From Hyaloscypha bicolor E (taxonomy: Eukaryota > Ascomycota > Leotiomycetes > Helotiales > Hyaloscyphaceae), in NCBI RefSeq assembly GCF_002865645.1, contig NW_020194517.1:744001-808000 (forward strand): a DNA stretch of 64,000 nt, given 5' to 3'. Below, in pieces: positions 44,094-55,785 of the stretch; position 1 is the first letter of the stretch; each line of letters begins with the position of its first letter. Both the position numbers and the translations under genes were made by a program. The notes below the pieces were generated by a model that searched no databases, was not told the DNA's origin, and saw nothing but the letters and a program-made list of their open reading frames with translations.

Positions 44094-44689
44094 GTAGTGG
44101 ATTGGAACAGGGCGGAAAGAGTCCCTAACGGCCCACACGTAAGTCCCAGATCAAAGGGGTCAGAAAGATAAGCGAACATCGATAATAATCTATCATACAT
44201 CAACCCCCACCCCGCTCTAGGGCAAGTCATCCTCTCTGTAAAAAGGTGATTGATTATATACGGAAGAGGATGCAGAAATCACCTGCAATCCTTTCCATGC
44301 TCTATACAGTTGAAACAAACCACACACCTCCATCCTTCGCCTCCTTTCAAATGCCGAATGCCAAGTTCCTTTCCCAGCCATGCCCATACACAAAGAAAAT
44401 GGTGTTTGGTTCCTCTCGATGATCGTAGGATATGTATTGGGCCCTCAGTCCTGACGTATTGAGACCTGGTGTGGTAGGCGGGTGCTTCAAGCTCCCTCAG
44501 AATTCGTCTCTTCCTTTGCACAGGATCCAACCCGGATTTACGCCCATTAATGCAATATTGAACTCATTCCACGCACAGCCAGCTGTCGAATTCGCTGGGG
44601 CTATGAGAACATGCAAATAAATCAGATAACACCAGTCTCCTGTATCGAGCAAAGTCCCAACTGATTACAACGCCCATTAAGCCCTTTCA
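44094..44689. other. Convergent 3' intergenic region
   Basis: Nothing beyond short shadow frames seen. Confidence 0.4.
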
Positions 44690-47036
44690 TTAATGTTCAT
44701 ATCCGGCTCCACGTTGCCAAGGGCTATGTTATGTCAGCTTGCACTCAGAGAGTTGCACATCAAAGTTCTTACCTGGCATTGTTTTGGTTCCTGAATCCCG
44801 CAGGACTTGCGTTATTTTGCGATCGGTATCCCGCCGACAGACTTGCTTGCGATGGGTTCTCTCGGTATGGAGAAGGTGATGGGGTGTGTCTGTTACCCAA
44901 AGCGCTATTTGATCGCGAGTTGTCTTGATAGTTCGGAGGAGGTCCACGGCTACCATTGCTACCTGCGGGGAAAAGTGGTACTGATGGGTGCAGCGGCGAG
45001 TGAGGAGGTTCATGGAATGTACCAGAATTGGCTGTCGACGGAGGAAGTGGCATGCTTGCTGGGTTTCTTAATGAGTCAGATGACCAGGACTCATTATCAT
45101 CATCTAAATCGAGGTTGTGCTTGTAGCCACCCTTCATATCACCCCTCGCAGTAGCTCCCAAGGCATCCAGCTCCGTAGTCAATTGGGTCTGGGACTTGAT
45201 GAACGAGGCTCGGTCATCGCTCATCGGTTGGTATCGGGTATCCGGATTCTTTCTAATAAAAGCATATATTGTTGCAAGCAAGACCAGAGCGAGGAGAACC
45301 AGCGAGAAGGCGGCGTTGAGAATGAAGAAAATAACACCCACGACACCTGTCACCAAGCCTGGCTGGTTGAAGACATCGGTGAAGATAAGGAGGAAGATGG
45401 CATTCACGAAGTTGACGGCACAAATCGCGATGTTGAAAGTGTTCGTGCTCTTGTCCATCCATGGTCGAATGACGCTGGCTCCAATCAAGAAAATAGCTTC
45501 AATCAGTAAAAGTGCCACGGCCTGGACTGTTCCAGCATTCTGTCCAAAAGCAATGAACATGCCTTTGACGAGAATGTAGACCAAACATGGGAGGATGAAG
45601 TAGTAGGCAGTGGCTCTAAACTGGACGTACAGGAAACCCCACTTATTGAGTGCCGATGGGTCCGAGTAGAGGATGTAGGCAGGGTTCTTGTGCATATCCA
45701 CTGAACGCTTTGCAATACGGATAACCTTCATTGCAGCCCAGGCAAGTGTTCCAGTCATTCCAAAGAAGAAGAAGATTGCAAGGACCACTTCGGCGGGAGA
45801 GTCGACCTCGGTAAACTCCCACAAGCAAAGAATAGTCATCTGGGGATAGCCAATGAGAACCATTCGGAACATGATCCCTTTAAGAACAGTAAACCATCCA
45901 TTTCGGAAGTCCTGGAACTTGTCGCTCTCCATCCAGCGCCATTTGACAGCGAGTTCGCAAAAACCCTTAAACATGGCAACGAAGAGCATCGTGAAGAAGA
46001 TGAAGATGCAGAAGAAGATCAAGCCTGTGAGGAAGAGGTTGGTTGACTCAATTGCGGCTCGGAATGCAACTCTCTTGATTCCCTTGACGACATACGTGCC
46101 CGAGACCTCGGTGGTAGTACTAGCTCGTTTGCTCATTTGGTGAGCTGCGGTAAGAAGACTAATAGTCTGATCCATTGAGCGTTTCCCAATAGATCTTTTG
46201 AGGACCTGAACTGAGGTAGTTGTGAGACTGTTGAGAAGCGTAGCTGGGGTTCCGCCGGTCGACTTCTGGTACCACGTGGCAATTTTCTGCATGAAGTCGA
46301 CCTCAATAATACCCATACTCCAGTCGAAGTTCTGAGTCCATGATTGAACGATGGGCGGGAGTGGGACAGAGGTGAGCCCAATAATGGCTTGAGCCTGGAA
46401 GTATCCGAAAAGAGATAATGCGTTAGCAGCAACGTGGGCTGCGGTGTTCGAGTGTCCGAGTCCGGAAGTGACAGCTGAGGCAACAAGAGCCAAACCAGCG
46501 ATGACTGCAGTCGCCCATCCCACGCCCTTCTGATCAACCGTTTGGCCGTTCGACAAATTGGCCTCTACACAAGCCAGACTAACACCTGTGTTCGTTGTAG
46601 AGTTGATGATGACCTTGACGTTTGCGTCGAGATCAGGGACACCGTATGCAATTCCTGGGATTGAATCGACGGTGCTCTGTTCGAGCACAATGTTAGATTG
46701 AATATCAATCTGGCCAGTGCTCATCGGGCACATTCCATTCAAGCTCTTCTGTGTACATGGATTCAGGGTCTCTTTGAAGATGGACAGGCCGTACGCCGTA
46801 ACTTCGATTCCGAAGGTAACATTGCCCTGGATGGAGGAAACACCGACGACATCGAAGGTAAGTGTCAAGTTGTCTGGCGTGAAGACGACATTGAACAGAC
46901 TTGCTGTAAAACTGGAATTGTCTTGGCACGCATTGAGGGATTTCGACTCAATCAATCGAATGGCAGAGGTCCCCGAGAGGAGGGAGAGGAAGGACGTCAG
47001 CAGGACGAAGGGGGAGAGTGACATTGAGGACCGCAT
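44690..47036 (-). CDS. TRP-like/FLC flavin carrier family membrane protein
   Basis: Two exons, 47036-44773 and 44723-44690, give 765 aa. The unspliced frame stops at 44769, but GTAAGA at 44772 and CTGAC...CATAG before 44723 allow a 34-nt last exon that restores the C terminus SPWQRGAGYEH I know from relatives. A signal peptide is followed by an ML-like lumenal domain of about 150 residues with paired cysteines. A TRP-type region with about nine helices follows, including WKWMES-like KWRWMESDKFQDF, YPQMTILCLWEF and GASVIRPWMDKSTNTFNI. The cytosolic tail is Ser/Pro-rich. Yeast Flc1-3 take part in FAD import into the ER, cell-wall integrity and calcium handling; this is family knowledge. Substrate not proven. 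Confidence 0.9.
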
Positions 47037-49498
47037 GATGGTGTTTGTGTGTTGGCGGAAGCCGTCGCGGCAAAGGGGGTGAAGTTTGCTGTCCCGGGAC
47101 TCCGGATCAAGATCGCGAGGCCTGCGAGTCCGGGTGGTACAATGTTGTCCTACAGCACTTCGTTATCGCACTCAGTCCTCCGTGAAATCGCGATAGTCCC
47201 TGAGTGGTGTGAGAATGTTGCGGTTGAAGTTTCGCGTTGTTTGGTGAGGTCATCCACGGTTCCTGGAATCTAGCCAAAAGTTGGCAGTTAATGTCCCGGT
47301 TGAAGCGAGAGGCGAGGGGCGAGGTGAATGGGTGAAATCGCAGCGAGTGAGATTTCCTGCTCACGAAAACGAGTGTGGCTGCGAGAGAGTATGGAGGCCG
47401 GTCGAGATTCGAGAGTCGAGAGTAACGAGGGAAGTCGACGTCGATTGATCTCGGAGGTGTGGAAGATGTTGAAATTGGGTGGGTATGTCGATGGAGAGGA
47501 GAGTGAAAGTACTGTAGGAGGCAAGGACGGCAACGGCGCAGCGTATCGACCAGATTGGTTGGTGCGGGTGGCAGACGCAGGTGCAGGTGCTGCTGTGGCC
47601 AGGCAGGAGAAATGCAGCGCTGGCTGGCTGGGCTACTGCTGGGCGCTGGGCGCGCTCGTATTGGGTGCGTTGGCGGAATTGGCAGGCGAAAACAGCCGGG
47701 GGGGTGGGGGGTGGGAGGTGGCCAGGGAGACGCACCAACCTGCTGTTCAAGTGACACGGAGAGCAAGGGGGCTTAGGGGGCCCAATTAATATCCAGACTA
47801 AGCACGCTTTGGGGCAAGTTCGCACCGCTTCCGGTAAGGCGCGCCATGCTTCATTACGAATTTACGCGTTGCCTGCGTGCGTTCTCCTGTCAGCCAACCA
47901 CATGCCGATCTCCAAGCGATGGAGTTGGAGATCTCGCCCCCCCTGAGCAGAGTCTAGAGGCTAATGATTTGTAGATGCTCGTACTCGACACAAAGTCCGC
48001 AAAGCCCAAGACCAAGTCTGACAGATTCGTCCTGAGAATTCTTGAACCATCACGAGCTGCAGCTCCACCGCCCCTCGAACATGGTGTACACCCTCCAGCT
48101 GCGACGTCCTTGGCTGCCACAACTCGACCTACAGACTTGAAAACCAGCTTCCGTCCCCTCTTCACAACAGATGTTTCTCCCACGGGCCGCCAGTCCTGAT
48201 CTCCGCACGCGACATCACTCGGCGTATGGGATGGTAGGCCGGTTTCTATTCACGGCAACGTCTGATGTTCCGAACCCGTGGGCCACAGCGTAAAAGTCAC
48301 TCTTGTAACAATTCGCGTCTGGCCCTCCGCCAAATAATCCCCTCCGCTGGTGTTTTCGGCGGGCCACCACGATCCTCTTTGCACAGCCTCCCTCCGGAAC
48401 CGGGAATTGAATTGGTGAAATTGGTGCCCCAGAGCCTCGTATCAAGTCACAATCTGGGCATCCAGACTCCAGAGAAACGTTGCAAAGCGCTGACGATCGT
48501 GACGATGACGAGGAAGGTAAGACAATCACCACTGTGAAGCATGGATCAATTCGTACCCCAGCCACGCAGCAGTTTCCATACCAAATATCGAGCTTCACAG
48601 CCCCAGGTGAGGAGGCATACAGCTTCTTCAGATGACATCTCGTGCTGCACTTAAAGTTCTTATGCGCGGGAATCACCCGTCTCTGGTAGCCAACCTATCT
48701 GATCGCAGTTCTTAATGGTTTTGCTGGTTCTAGAATGATTTGAAATATTACGCGTTCGCATGAATCTACTTCAAGGCCATTATCTCCGACCTCACCTTCA
48801 AACCGGAAGCCGTTTCGTGAAGCGTCGGCGCGTCGCAGAGTCTCACATCACGGAAGATCGCGGTCACTGATTCCCATGCAAAACGACCCAGTCTGGAACA
48901 CTGCGCCGATGGTTTCTTGTTTCCAAATATCAGATCGATGGTTCTCCCGGTGCATCCGTTCTTTGGGATCGTTTTAACCTTTACCCAAATTATTTTTAGG
49001 TTTTCCTCCCTAACCTTGCATGGTCACGGGAAATTGGATCATGTGACCTGTATGGTACCATCCCTCCGGCCGTCCGATGCTAAAGGCTCATAGCACGTGA
49101 CAATCTCGAAAGCTTGTTAAATGATTTTGCTTCTATCAAGAGTTGTTCAATGAATCACAAGCAGATCTAGTTGTGTTCCTCCTTGCATTCAACCCTTGGC
49201 CTTTCTGCTTTTTAACAGACTTCAAGTGAACGACCAGTTGAATATAGACTACTCCTCCTCATTTAAATCCCGGGTTTATGTATATTTCTCTCACAAAGTG
49301 AGCAAGAGCAAATCGTGAAAATTTCGGGAGCAAAGCTACCAGTGTGCCTTGGGCATCTGCAAACTTCCCTTTGCTGCGATTGAACAGCCACATGCAGTCC
49401 AGCCTTGCGCCAACGCACCTCAAGGAGGCCAAGGAGGCAGTGAGAACACCGAGCAGCCTTGCTCACCGATGAGAAACATTGCAACTCCCCACACAAAT
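47037..49498. other. Divergent intergenic region between FLC-type gene and the NLR
   Basis: Overlapping open frames on both strands between 47100 and 47800 come from biased C/T-rich leader sequence of the FLC-type gene, and none shows domains. From 47850 to 49300 nothing is recognised. Confidence 0.4.
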
Positions 49499-51893
49499 AT
49501 GAATCCTTTAGATCCTTTCTCAGCGCTATCCGTCGCTTCATCCGTCGTGAAATTCCTTGACTTTAGCTGTCAAGTCGTCTCAAAAGCGAGAGACCTAAAC
49601 CACTCTGCCGATGGAGTCTCTATCGACCATGCACAGTCTGAGGCCGCGGCAAAGCGTCTGGCTAACTTGGCGGAGGGAATGAGAGCGTCGCTGCAACTGG
49701 GCAGCGCAACAAGTGCCGTTTCTGGCAATGAGTTCGTTCTGGTTTTCCGTCATGCGCTGCCGGAAGACAAGGCTATCAAAGTCTTGTGCACTAGCTGCAT
49801 TGAGATATCAAATCAACTGATTGACAAATTTGGCAAGCTTCGAGTTACGGCGGGGACTAAGCACAGGAGGTGGAAGAGTTTGCGACAGGCTTTGAAGAGT
49901 GTGTGGTCGAAGAAGGCGATCGACGACATTACGCGAAAGCTCAATAGCTATCGGAAGGAACTTGAAGGACATGTGCTTCTCTCCCTGAGGTGTGTCAATT
50001 TTCTGAAGAGATTGAAAGGGGATTGGGGGCTCACATGCGATTAGTACAAAGCTTCGAGACTTTCAGCTTGCTCAAGATGAGCGCTTCTCTAGCCTCGACG
50101 AGAGGACGCAGCAGAGCACTCAAATCTTGGCATTAACTTCGCAAGAAGCCCATTTCAAGCTGGACCAAGTCCTCCAGCGAACTTCTGCAGAGAACTTGCA
50201 GTTGATGCAAAATGAAAGCCAGAAGTTTGCCATTGCAAGGGAGCTGGACCGGAGAGTTGATTCCATGATACTTGAAAGTTTGAGATTCTCAGCCATGAAT
50301 TATCGCCAAGAAGACATCTGCAAGCCTTACCAGAACACGTACAAGTGGGTCTTGAAAGATACCGACCACATCTCCCATAGCCCGTGGAGCAGTCTTGTTC
50401 AGTGGCTTCGGTCCGGCAATGGAGTATATTGGATGAATGGCAAAGCTGGATCTGGGAAATCAACATTGATGAGATATGTGTATGAAAACTTGGTGACACG
50501 TGCTCTGCTACGTTCCTGGGCACAAGGAGGTGAGCTTCAACTTGCTGCATTCTTTTGTTGGTACAGCGGGTCGACAGAGCAGCGGTCAAAATCAGGACTC
50601 CTCCGGTCTCTGCTTTACGATGTGCTTCTGCAGCACCGCGAGTTGATTCGGACGGTCTTTGCTGATGAGTGGATGGAGCAGAGGTCTCTCTGCTACTCTG
50701 GAAGCTTGAACGTGACCTTTACGTGGCATGTGAAAAGGCTCCAAAGAGCATTCGTTCAACTTGCGCAGTCAGCCGATGGTCGTATGAAGATGTGCTTCTT
50801 CGTCGATGGGCTTGATGAATGCGATGCAGCGGACCAAGACAACTTAAACGAAGAACACTATAGTATCGCACAGCTCTTCAAGGACATCAGCGTCTCGCCA
50901 AATGTTAAGGTCTGCTTGTCGAGTCGACCATGGTTGGTGTTTGAACAAATCTTTAGCGGCTTTCCGGGGTTACACCTTCAGGACCTCACACGAGATGACA
51001 TTCGGGTCTTCGTCTTCGACAAGTTCAATTCGAGCCAGAAGATGCAACAACTAGCAAGAATTCATCCTAAGTTGTACGAAGAGTTTGTCACAGAAATAAT
51101 AACCAAGTCTGATGGGGTGTTCCTATGGGTCGATTTGGTCGTTATGTCGCTGCTCAGGGGACTTCAAAACCAAGATGAACTGCCTCAACTCCAGGAAAGA
51201 CTTAGAGGGCTCCCAACAACCTTGGAAAAGCTATTTCAGCATATGTTGGACAGAGTAGACCCGATATACCTACCGGAAGCGTGTCGAATACTTCTAATAT
51301 ATGAATCTGCATCGAGGCACGCCCCACGTGTAACGCCTTTGGATCTGGACCTTGCCACTACAGTAACTCATCAAGAAGTTTTATCAAGATATGAAAAGCC
51401 AATGGAAGTACCAGAAATAGCTTTCAGAGTCCATCGGCTCTCAACGAAGCTCAAAACACATTGTCTCGGGTTGCTCGAAGTTCATGATAATTCGGGTACT
51501 CTGTGGGAAGCAAATGGGCATGATAGTATAAATCCCGACTCTTCTGATCATCCTGTAGACCAGAACGACACGCAATCAGCTGAATCAAATTGGCAATCTG
51601 ATGGAGTTCGGTTGGGAACGGAATGGAGGGTAACGTATATACATCGAAGTGTCGCAAATTTTCTTCGCCTACCCCGGGTAATGAAAAGCCTCCGCAAAGA
51701 AGCAAGGAAGCAGGCGGGCTTTCAATCGGATCTTTCGGTTCTAATGGGGTATGTAACTGCAATACGGAGATCTGTGTGTATTCGATACGAAGGTGCCACT
51801 AGCCACGAGAGGGTGTGGAGAACCGTCGAAGACGCCTTGTGCTGCGTGGCAGACATTGATCTAGCTTTGATTTCCGCCGCACAACAATACTAG
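49499..51893 (+). CDS. NACHT-type STAND NTPase (fungal NLR), C-terminally short
   Basis: Two exons, 49499-49989 and 50045-51893, with a 55-nt intron give 779 aa. An upstream in-frame ATG at 49469 exists; 49499 opens the usual start MNPLDPFSALSVASSVVKFL of fungal STAND proteins, whose N-terminal helical (HeLo-like) domain covers about residues 1-200. The NACHT domain has Walker A GKAGSGKST (about residue 295), Walker B CFFVDGLDECD (about 415), sensor CLSSRPW and LTRDDIRVFVFDKF, then GVFLWVDLVVMSLLRGL and a winged-helix-like part. After WRVTYIHRSVANFL the protein ends at SAAQQY. Relatives usually run on to about 1000 residues or into WD, ankyrin or TPR repeats; none follow here. Such proteins act in self/non-self recognition and regulated cell death. 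The role here is inferred. Confidence 0.85.
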
Positions 51894-52091
51894 GGGAGTT
51901 AAGTAACTCGTCCCTTTGATCCAAGCCGATCTTACCTATGGCGACGTTCAACGCGACGGCGCCACCTCATAGCTCCCCCGCCCCAGCTTCCTCGCAACCA
52001 TAATGCTCCCCGTCAACTCGCGTCTAAATCTATTGCATGCACCGTTACGCGATAGAAGATTTTGATTCTCTTTCGTTGGTCTATGCTCGGC

Positions 52092-54429
52092 TCACAAACT
52101 AGGCAAGAATTCTAAAACCAGTGTTATTGACCATGCCAAATTGAACGAGATGGGGTGAGCTAGTTAACTTACGCCTGTCTGATGGCAGATGCTGTCTGGC
52201 GGTTGTACTAGCATGCGTAGATAGATGGCGGATTTTTCGCCTCTCCTCTAACTTGCCTTTGTTCAGTAGCGCTTCCTCGATATGGCGAGCCAGCTGTACA
52301 TTCAGCTTGTCCATCATAAATAGCGGCTCATTATCTTTTGACTCGATCCAAGGCACTTTGACCATGTGGATGATCTTCGAGTGCTTTCCGGGCAACACAA
52401 ATTTTTGATCTGGGAATATTTCCCCATACCACTTCAAAAAGTGGTAGCAAACGTAGCAAGCACGTTTACTACACCCAATAAAGCGCTCGTCCGCGTATTC
52501 AAAACCGTTTTTCTCGAAATATTTCACAATCTGGAGCTCTGCGTGGTAATAGCGCCGGAATTTACGGCGGTCCCTCATCCACTCATCCAGGGTAGGTGGT
52601 GGAGAAGCAGAATGATTGTGGGATGGGTCGTCTCTCATTTTTTCACGGCTCAAGATTTCCTCTTTGAGAGCCTCTCTGCAGTAACTGCTTGTTTGAGGAA
52701 CGGTAGGGAAGCTTTCCAGCAGTCTTTCCAAGATATTCATTGGCCCGTCTGTACTGATCTCGAATTCTTTCCCTTTATTATCGTACTTAAAGTCATTGTC
52801 CCATAGTTGAAAAGTTTTGACCTCGGAGATATTGCGCACCGAGCGAACTTCCCGGGCTGCGATCGCGATGATATCCACGGCAAATGCGTGCGCGCTCAGT
52901 CTGTATAAATAATGCTTCAACCGTTCAAACCAGTAAATATTTTTGTCTTGAGCGAGCTCCTTTTGTTTGATGAAATCTGACCACGATCTCCGGTTCAGAT
53001 AGCACCACTCGGCGAGCTCTGGACGCTGTTTGTCATCCTCCATGAGGACTTTCAGCTTCTGAAGCTCCGGCTTCCATCCCTTGCTAGCTGCGCTGCTCGC
53101 TTGTATTTTTGGGGATTTTAGGACCTTCTTTAAGGAAACCAATGCAGATGTGCGGTACGTGTCCATTCTTAGTGTGGCTAGGTCAATGGCCTTCCGGAAG
53201 AATTTGGCCCGAACATCCATTCTGTCTTCTGTACTAACATCACGAAATGCATGAATGATAGTTTCGATGAATTTGGGAATGTTTCTGGTGTCGGTGCGTG
53301 GAAAGCCTTCATTCGCTGAGATCCATAGGACAGTCTTGTTGTCGCCCACTTTCTGCAGAGCCGCAGCTGCAGTGGTACGTGGGTCTTTTTCAACGTCGCA
53401 AAGATATGCGATGCAATCGAGAAAAATCTGGCGGAGTTCAGTCTTGCCTAATGTATTTAGGTTCGACTTGTCGAAACGATAAGGTGGGGGTGATCCTTCA
53501 TCGTGGAAAGTTTGAAGGCCGGCGTAGAGCACAAGGTTGTCGTAGAACTGAATGTAGAATTTGTGTCTATCGGTGTATAGGACCTGTTGCCAATTTTGTT
53601 CGGCATTTTTGTTGGGGCTTTCAAACCCGAAATCATTATGGATAGCGTTATCCAAGGCGTTACTCATATGCTCACGGCCATGATTCGAGGGAGCACCGTT
53701 CTGGTTGGGACCAAACTCACTGTCCGAATCCTCAGCCAGGTCATCGTTTGCTTCATAGTTTTCGTCTAGTCCCGGAGTAGGTGGTCGACTCCTTATGTGA
53801 CTAAGGTCTGCCAGATCCGTCGGAGGGGTTTCAACTCGCGATCGTGGTGATGTATCAAGACTGAGCTGCCTCTGCCTCAATAGGCTGGCCCGCTTCAACT
53901 CCTGCTCCTGCTTCCAATCAAGAAGCTTCATATTCCCTGACGGAGAAAAAGTCGTCAGGAGCGCAGAATATGGTCTATGAGGGTTTTGATCGCTCGCGCG
54001 TTCGCCTGTTGAATTGAGAGAGGCGGGAGGAATGCTTGATAGGCCATCGAAACCCGGTGCTTGATTCGGCACTCCTGTATTCGTGCCAGAGGTGGAAGGA
54101 GGGATGTATGGCTCGGCATTGGGGTTCAGCCCTGATGACGATTTGGTGTGGGTGGATACCCGACCGGTCCGTGCCGACTGGTCATTGGATCTACCGCCAG
54201 GCTCCGAACCAATTCTACCCCCGCCTGCCTTGCGTGCATGAGAAGACTCGGACTGTTGCTGCTTGGTTGGCAAGGTAGGCCAGTGAGTAAGGCTGAGAAG
54301 AGGCGGAGGTAGATTTTGAATGTTGGACTGGTTTTTTGACGAGCGGTCCTTTGGCATTGGATTATGAAATGCGTGGTTGGAGCTTCGGGCCAGTTTGCCA
54401 AGGTCCTGAGAGCGGGAGATTTGGTCCAT
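52092..54429 (-). CDS. Large protein with C-terminal OTT_1508-type deaminase domain
   Basis: Main exon 54429-52173. GTAAGT at 52172 and TTTTAG ending at 52112 allow a last exon 52111-52092 (758 aa); the unspliced frame ends at 52099 (776 aa). The first 250 residues are disordered and Pro/Ser-rich. A helical region follows, with WQQVLYTDRHKFYIQFYDNL, ELRQIFLDCIAYLCDVEKDP and FERLKHYLYRLSAHAFAVDI. Near residue 629 the deaminase signature begins: YYHAELQIVKYF (His-Ala-Glu) and, 29 residues on, GCSKRACYVCYHFLKWYG (C658-x-x-C661). These residues would hold zinc and the catalytic Glu. OTT_1508-like members of the nucleic-acid deaminase superfamily are expanded in fungi without known substrate. The gene is tail-to-tail with the NLR, about 200 bp apart. 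Confidence 0.8.
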
Positions 54430-54745
54430 ATTAAGAGATGATAGGGCCAGCTTAAAAGCAATTAGAGATCAACTCAGGTTAAAGTCATGAGAACGTGTTT
54501 GGAGAAGTGAAATTTTGAAGATGGTGACTCAACACCTTTATGTACTACTACCCCCCCTCACCCCCCGGTTCAAAGCGCCCTTTTGCCACCGTCTGCCCAC
54601 CCTCTCTTGCCTCACTCATGCCACACCTAACCCTATTTTCAGCCAATCAGAGCACGTAGAAGCTTCTAGCTCGCCTGCGCAGCCACACCGCAGAAAACAC
54701 AGCGTCCACTGGCCATACTTTACTTACTTATATCCTCAATTTTTA

Positions 54746-55030
54746 ATGGACTCACAAGATCCACGCTTCACTACCCCGCCGCCTTATTATGGTAACCTTT
54801 ATGACGCAGAGACCCCACCATCTGCGCAGCCTCGCTCTCCTCTCTCTCCCTGACTCTCAAAAGACTACACAGTCATGGGACTCCCGCAATGGCCCTAGGC
54901 CTCAAATTGAGGAATCACAGCCTACGCAGTCTTGGGATTCGCGTGACCTTCCCCCAGACTCTCTTGAGATACCGTCTCCTCCTCTCTTCGTCCCAGACTC
55001 TCAAGCAGACTCCTCTCAAGAGCTCTCTTA
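54746..55030 (+). pseudogene. Frameshifted Pro/Ser-rich ORF with repeated TQSWDSR motif
   Basis: An ATG at 54746 opens MDSQDPRFTTPPPYYG and runs to a stop at 54853. One nucleotide off, another frame continues from the CT-rich run near 54835 with PDSQKTTQSWDSRN, a second copy QPTQSWDSRD, then PDSLEIPSPPLFVPDSQ to a stop at 55030. The frame change falls inside a CTCTCTCTCC tract where slippage is likely. The heptapeptide TQSWDSR is repeated twice about 20 residues apart. No family is recognised. It could also be a gene with an intron I failed to see. Its position next to an AT-rich inverted-repeat element suggests transposon-associated sequence. Confidence 0.35.
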
Positions 55031-55120
55031 AGAGACTAATCGCCACTATCTGTGCCCCTGAGACTTCACGTGATAAGGGGCTCCAGATGCAAACAGCTCT
55101 CCTTTTCCGGGGAATGTGTA

Positions 55121-55718
55121 GAAACGACACCCCCCGGGTGTCGATTGGGAGCAAACCAGCTACTAACCCAAAGTAGAGGCGCTCGGACAGGAACACCAAA
55201 ACTCTGGGGTTTTCTTTAATTTAATTCAATTTTATAAGGAATTAATATAATTTAATGCTTGTTTTATTTACTTATAGCACCAATTAAGGGCTATTCAAAT
55301 ATAATTTTTTTATAAATTTTGGATTAGTAATAGCTCTTTAAATTAAAGAAGTTAAAAGTTAAGTATTTTATAGCTTAAAAGTAAGCTTAAGAAAGCCTAA
55401 AAATTTAGCGAAAAAGTCCCTAAAACCAAATATAAGAGCCTTATAAGCCCCTAATTTATAGGGCCTTATAGGGTTCAAAAACTAGAACCTAATTAATTAG
55501 TATATAAACTCCCTTAAATTAAAATTCTATTTTAAGGAATCTTTTTACTATAAGTTGGGAAGCACGTGATTATAATACAAGGGCTATGATATACTAGCTT
55601 ACACTTATATCAAAAAATCTAACTTAAGATTTTTAAAGAGCTTAGGAAGCCAATTACAAGTCGTTGACACCCTTGCCCCAATCGACACCCCTAATCGACA
55701 CCCGGGGGGGCTCGTTTT
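55121..55718. mobile_element. AT-rich element with GC-rich terminal inverted repeats (RIP-like decay)
   Basis: About 600 bp. The left end (55121-55146) reads GAAACGACACCCCCCGGGTG and continues TCGATT. The right end (55693-55718), reverse-complemented, reads AAAACGAGCCCCCCCGGGTG then TCGATT, so the ends form an inverted repeat of about 26 bp. A further direct copy of the GTGTCGATTGGGG part lies just inside the right end. The left end itself holds a perfect palindrome CGACACCCCCCGGGTGTCG. The interior (55200-55670) is extremely A/T-rich with many TTAA/TATA steps and no coding frame, unlike the rest of the window. This is what repeat-induced point mutation would leave of a DNA transposon or MITE. 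Directly seen, the RIP origin is inferred. Confidence 0.65.
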
Positions 55719-55785
55719 AGTTTTTCCCCTCACAACGATCCATTCTTAAAACCCTCCAACATTCACCATCCAATTTGAAGAAGCC

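Noticed and set aside
47107..47766. 219-codon minus-strand frame upstream of the FLC-type gene
   Set aside because: Pro/Ser/His-rich translation of a C/T-rich leader, with competing frames on both strands and no domain.
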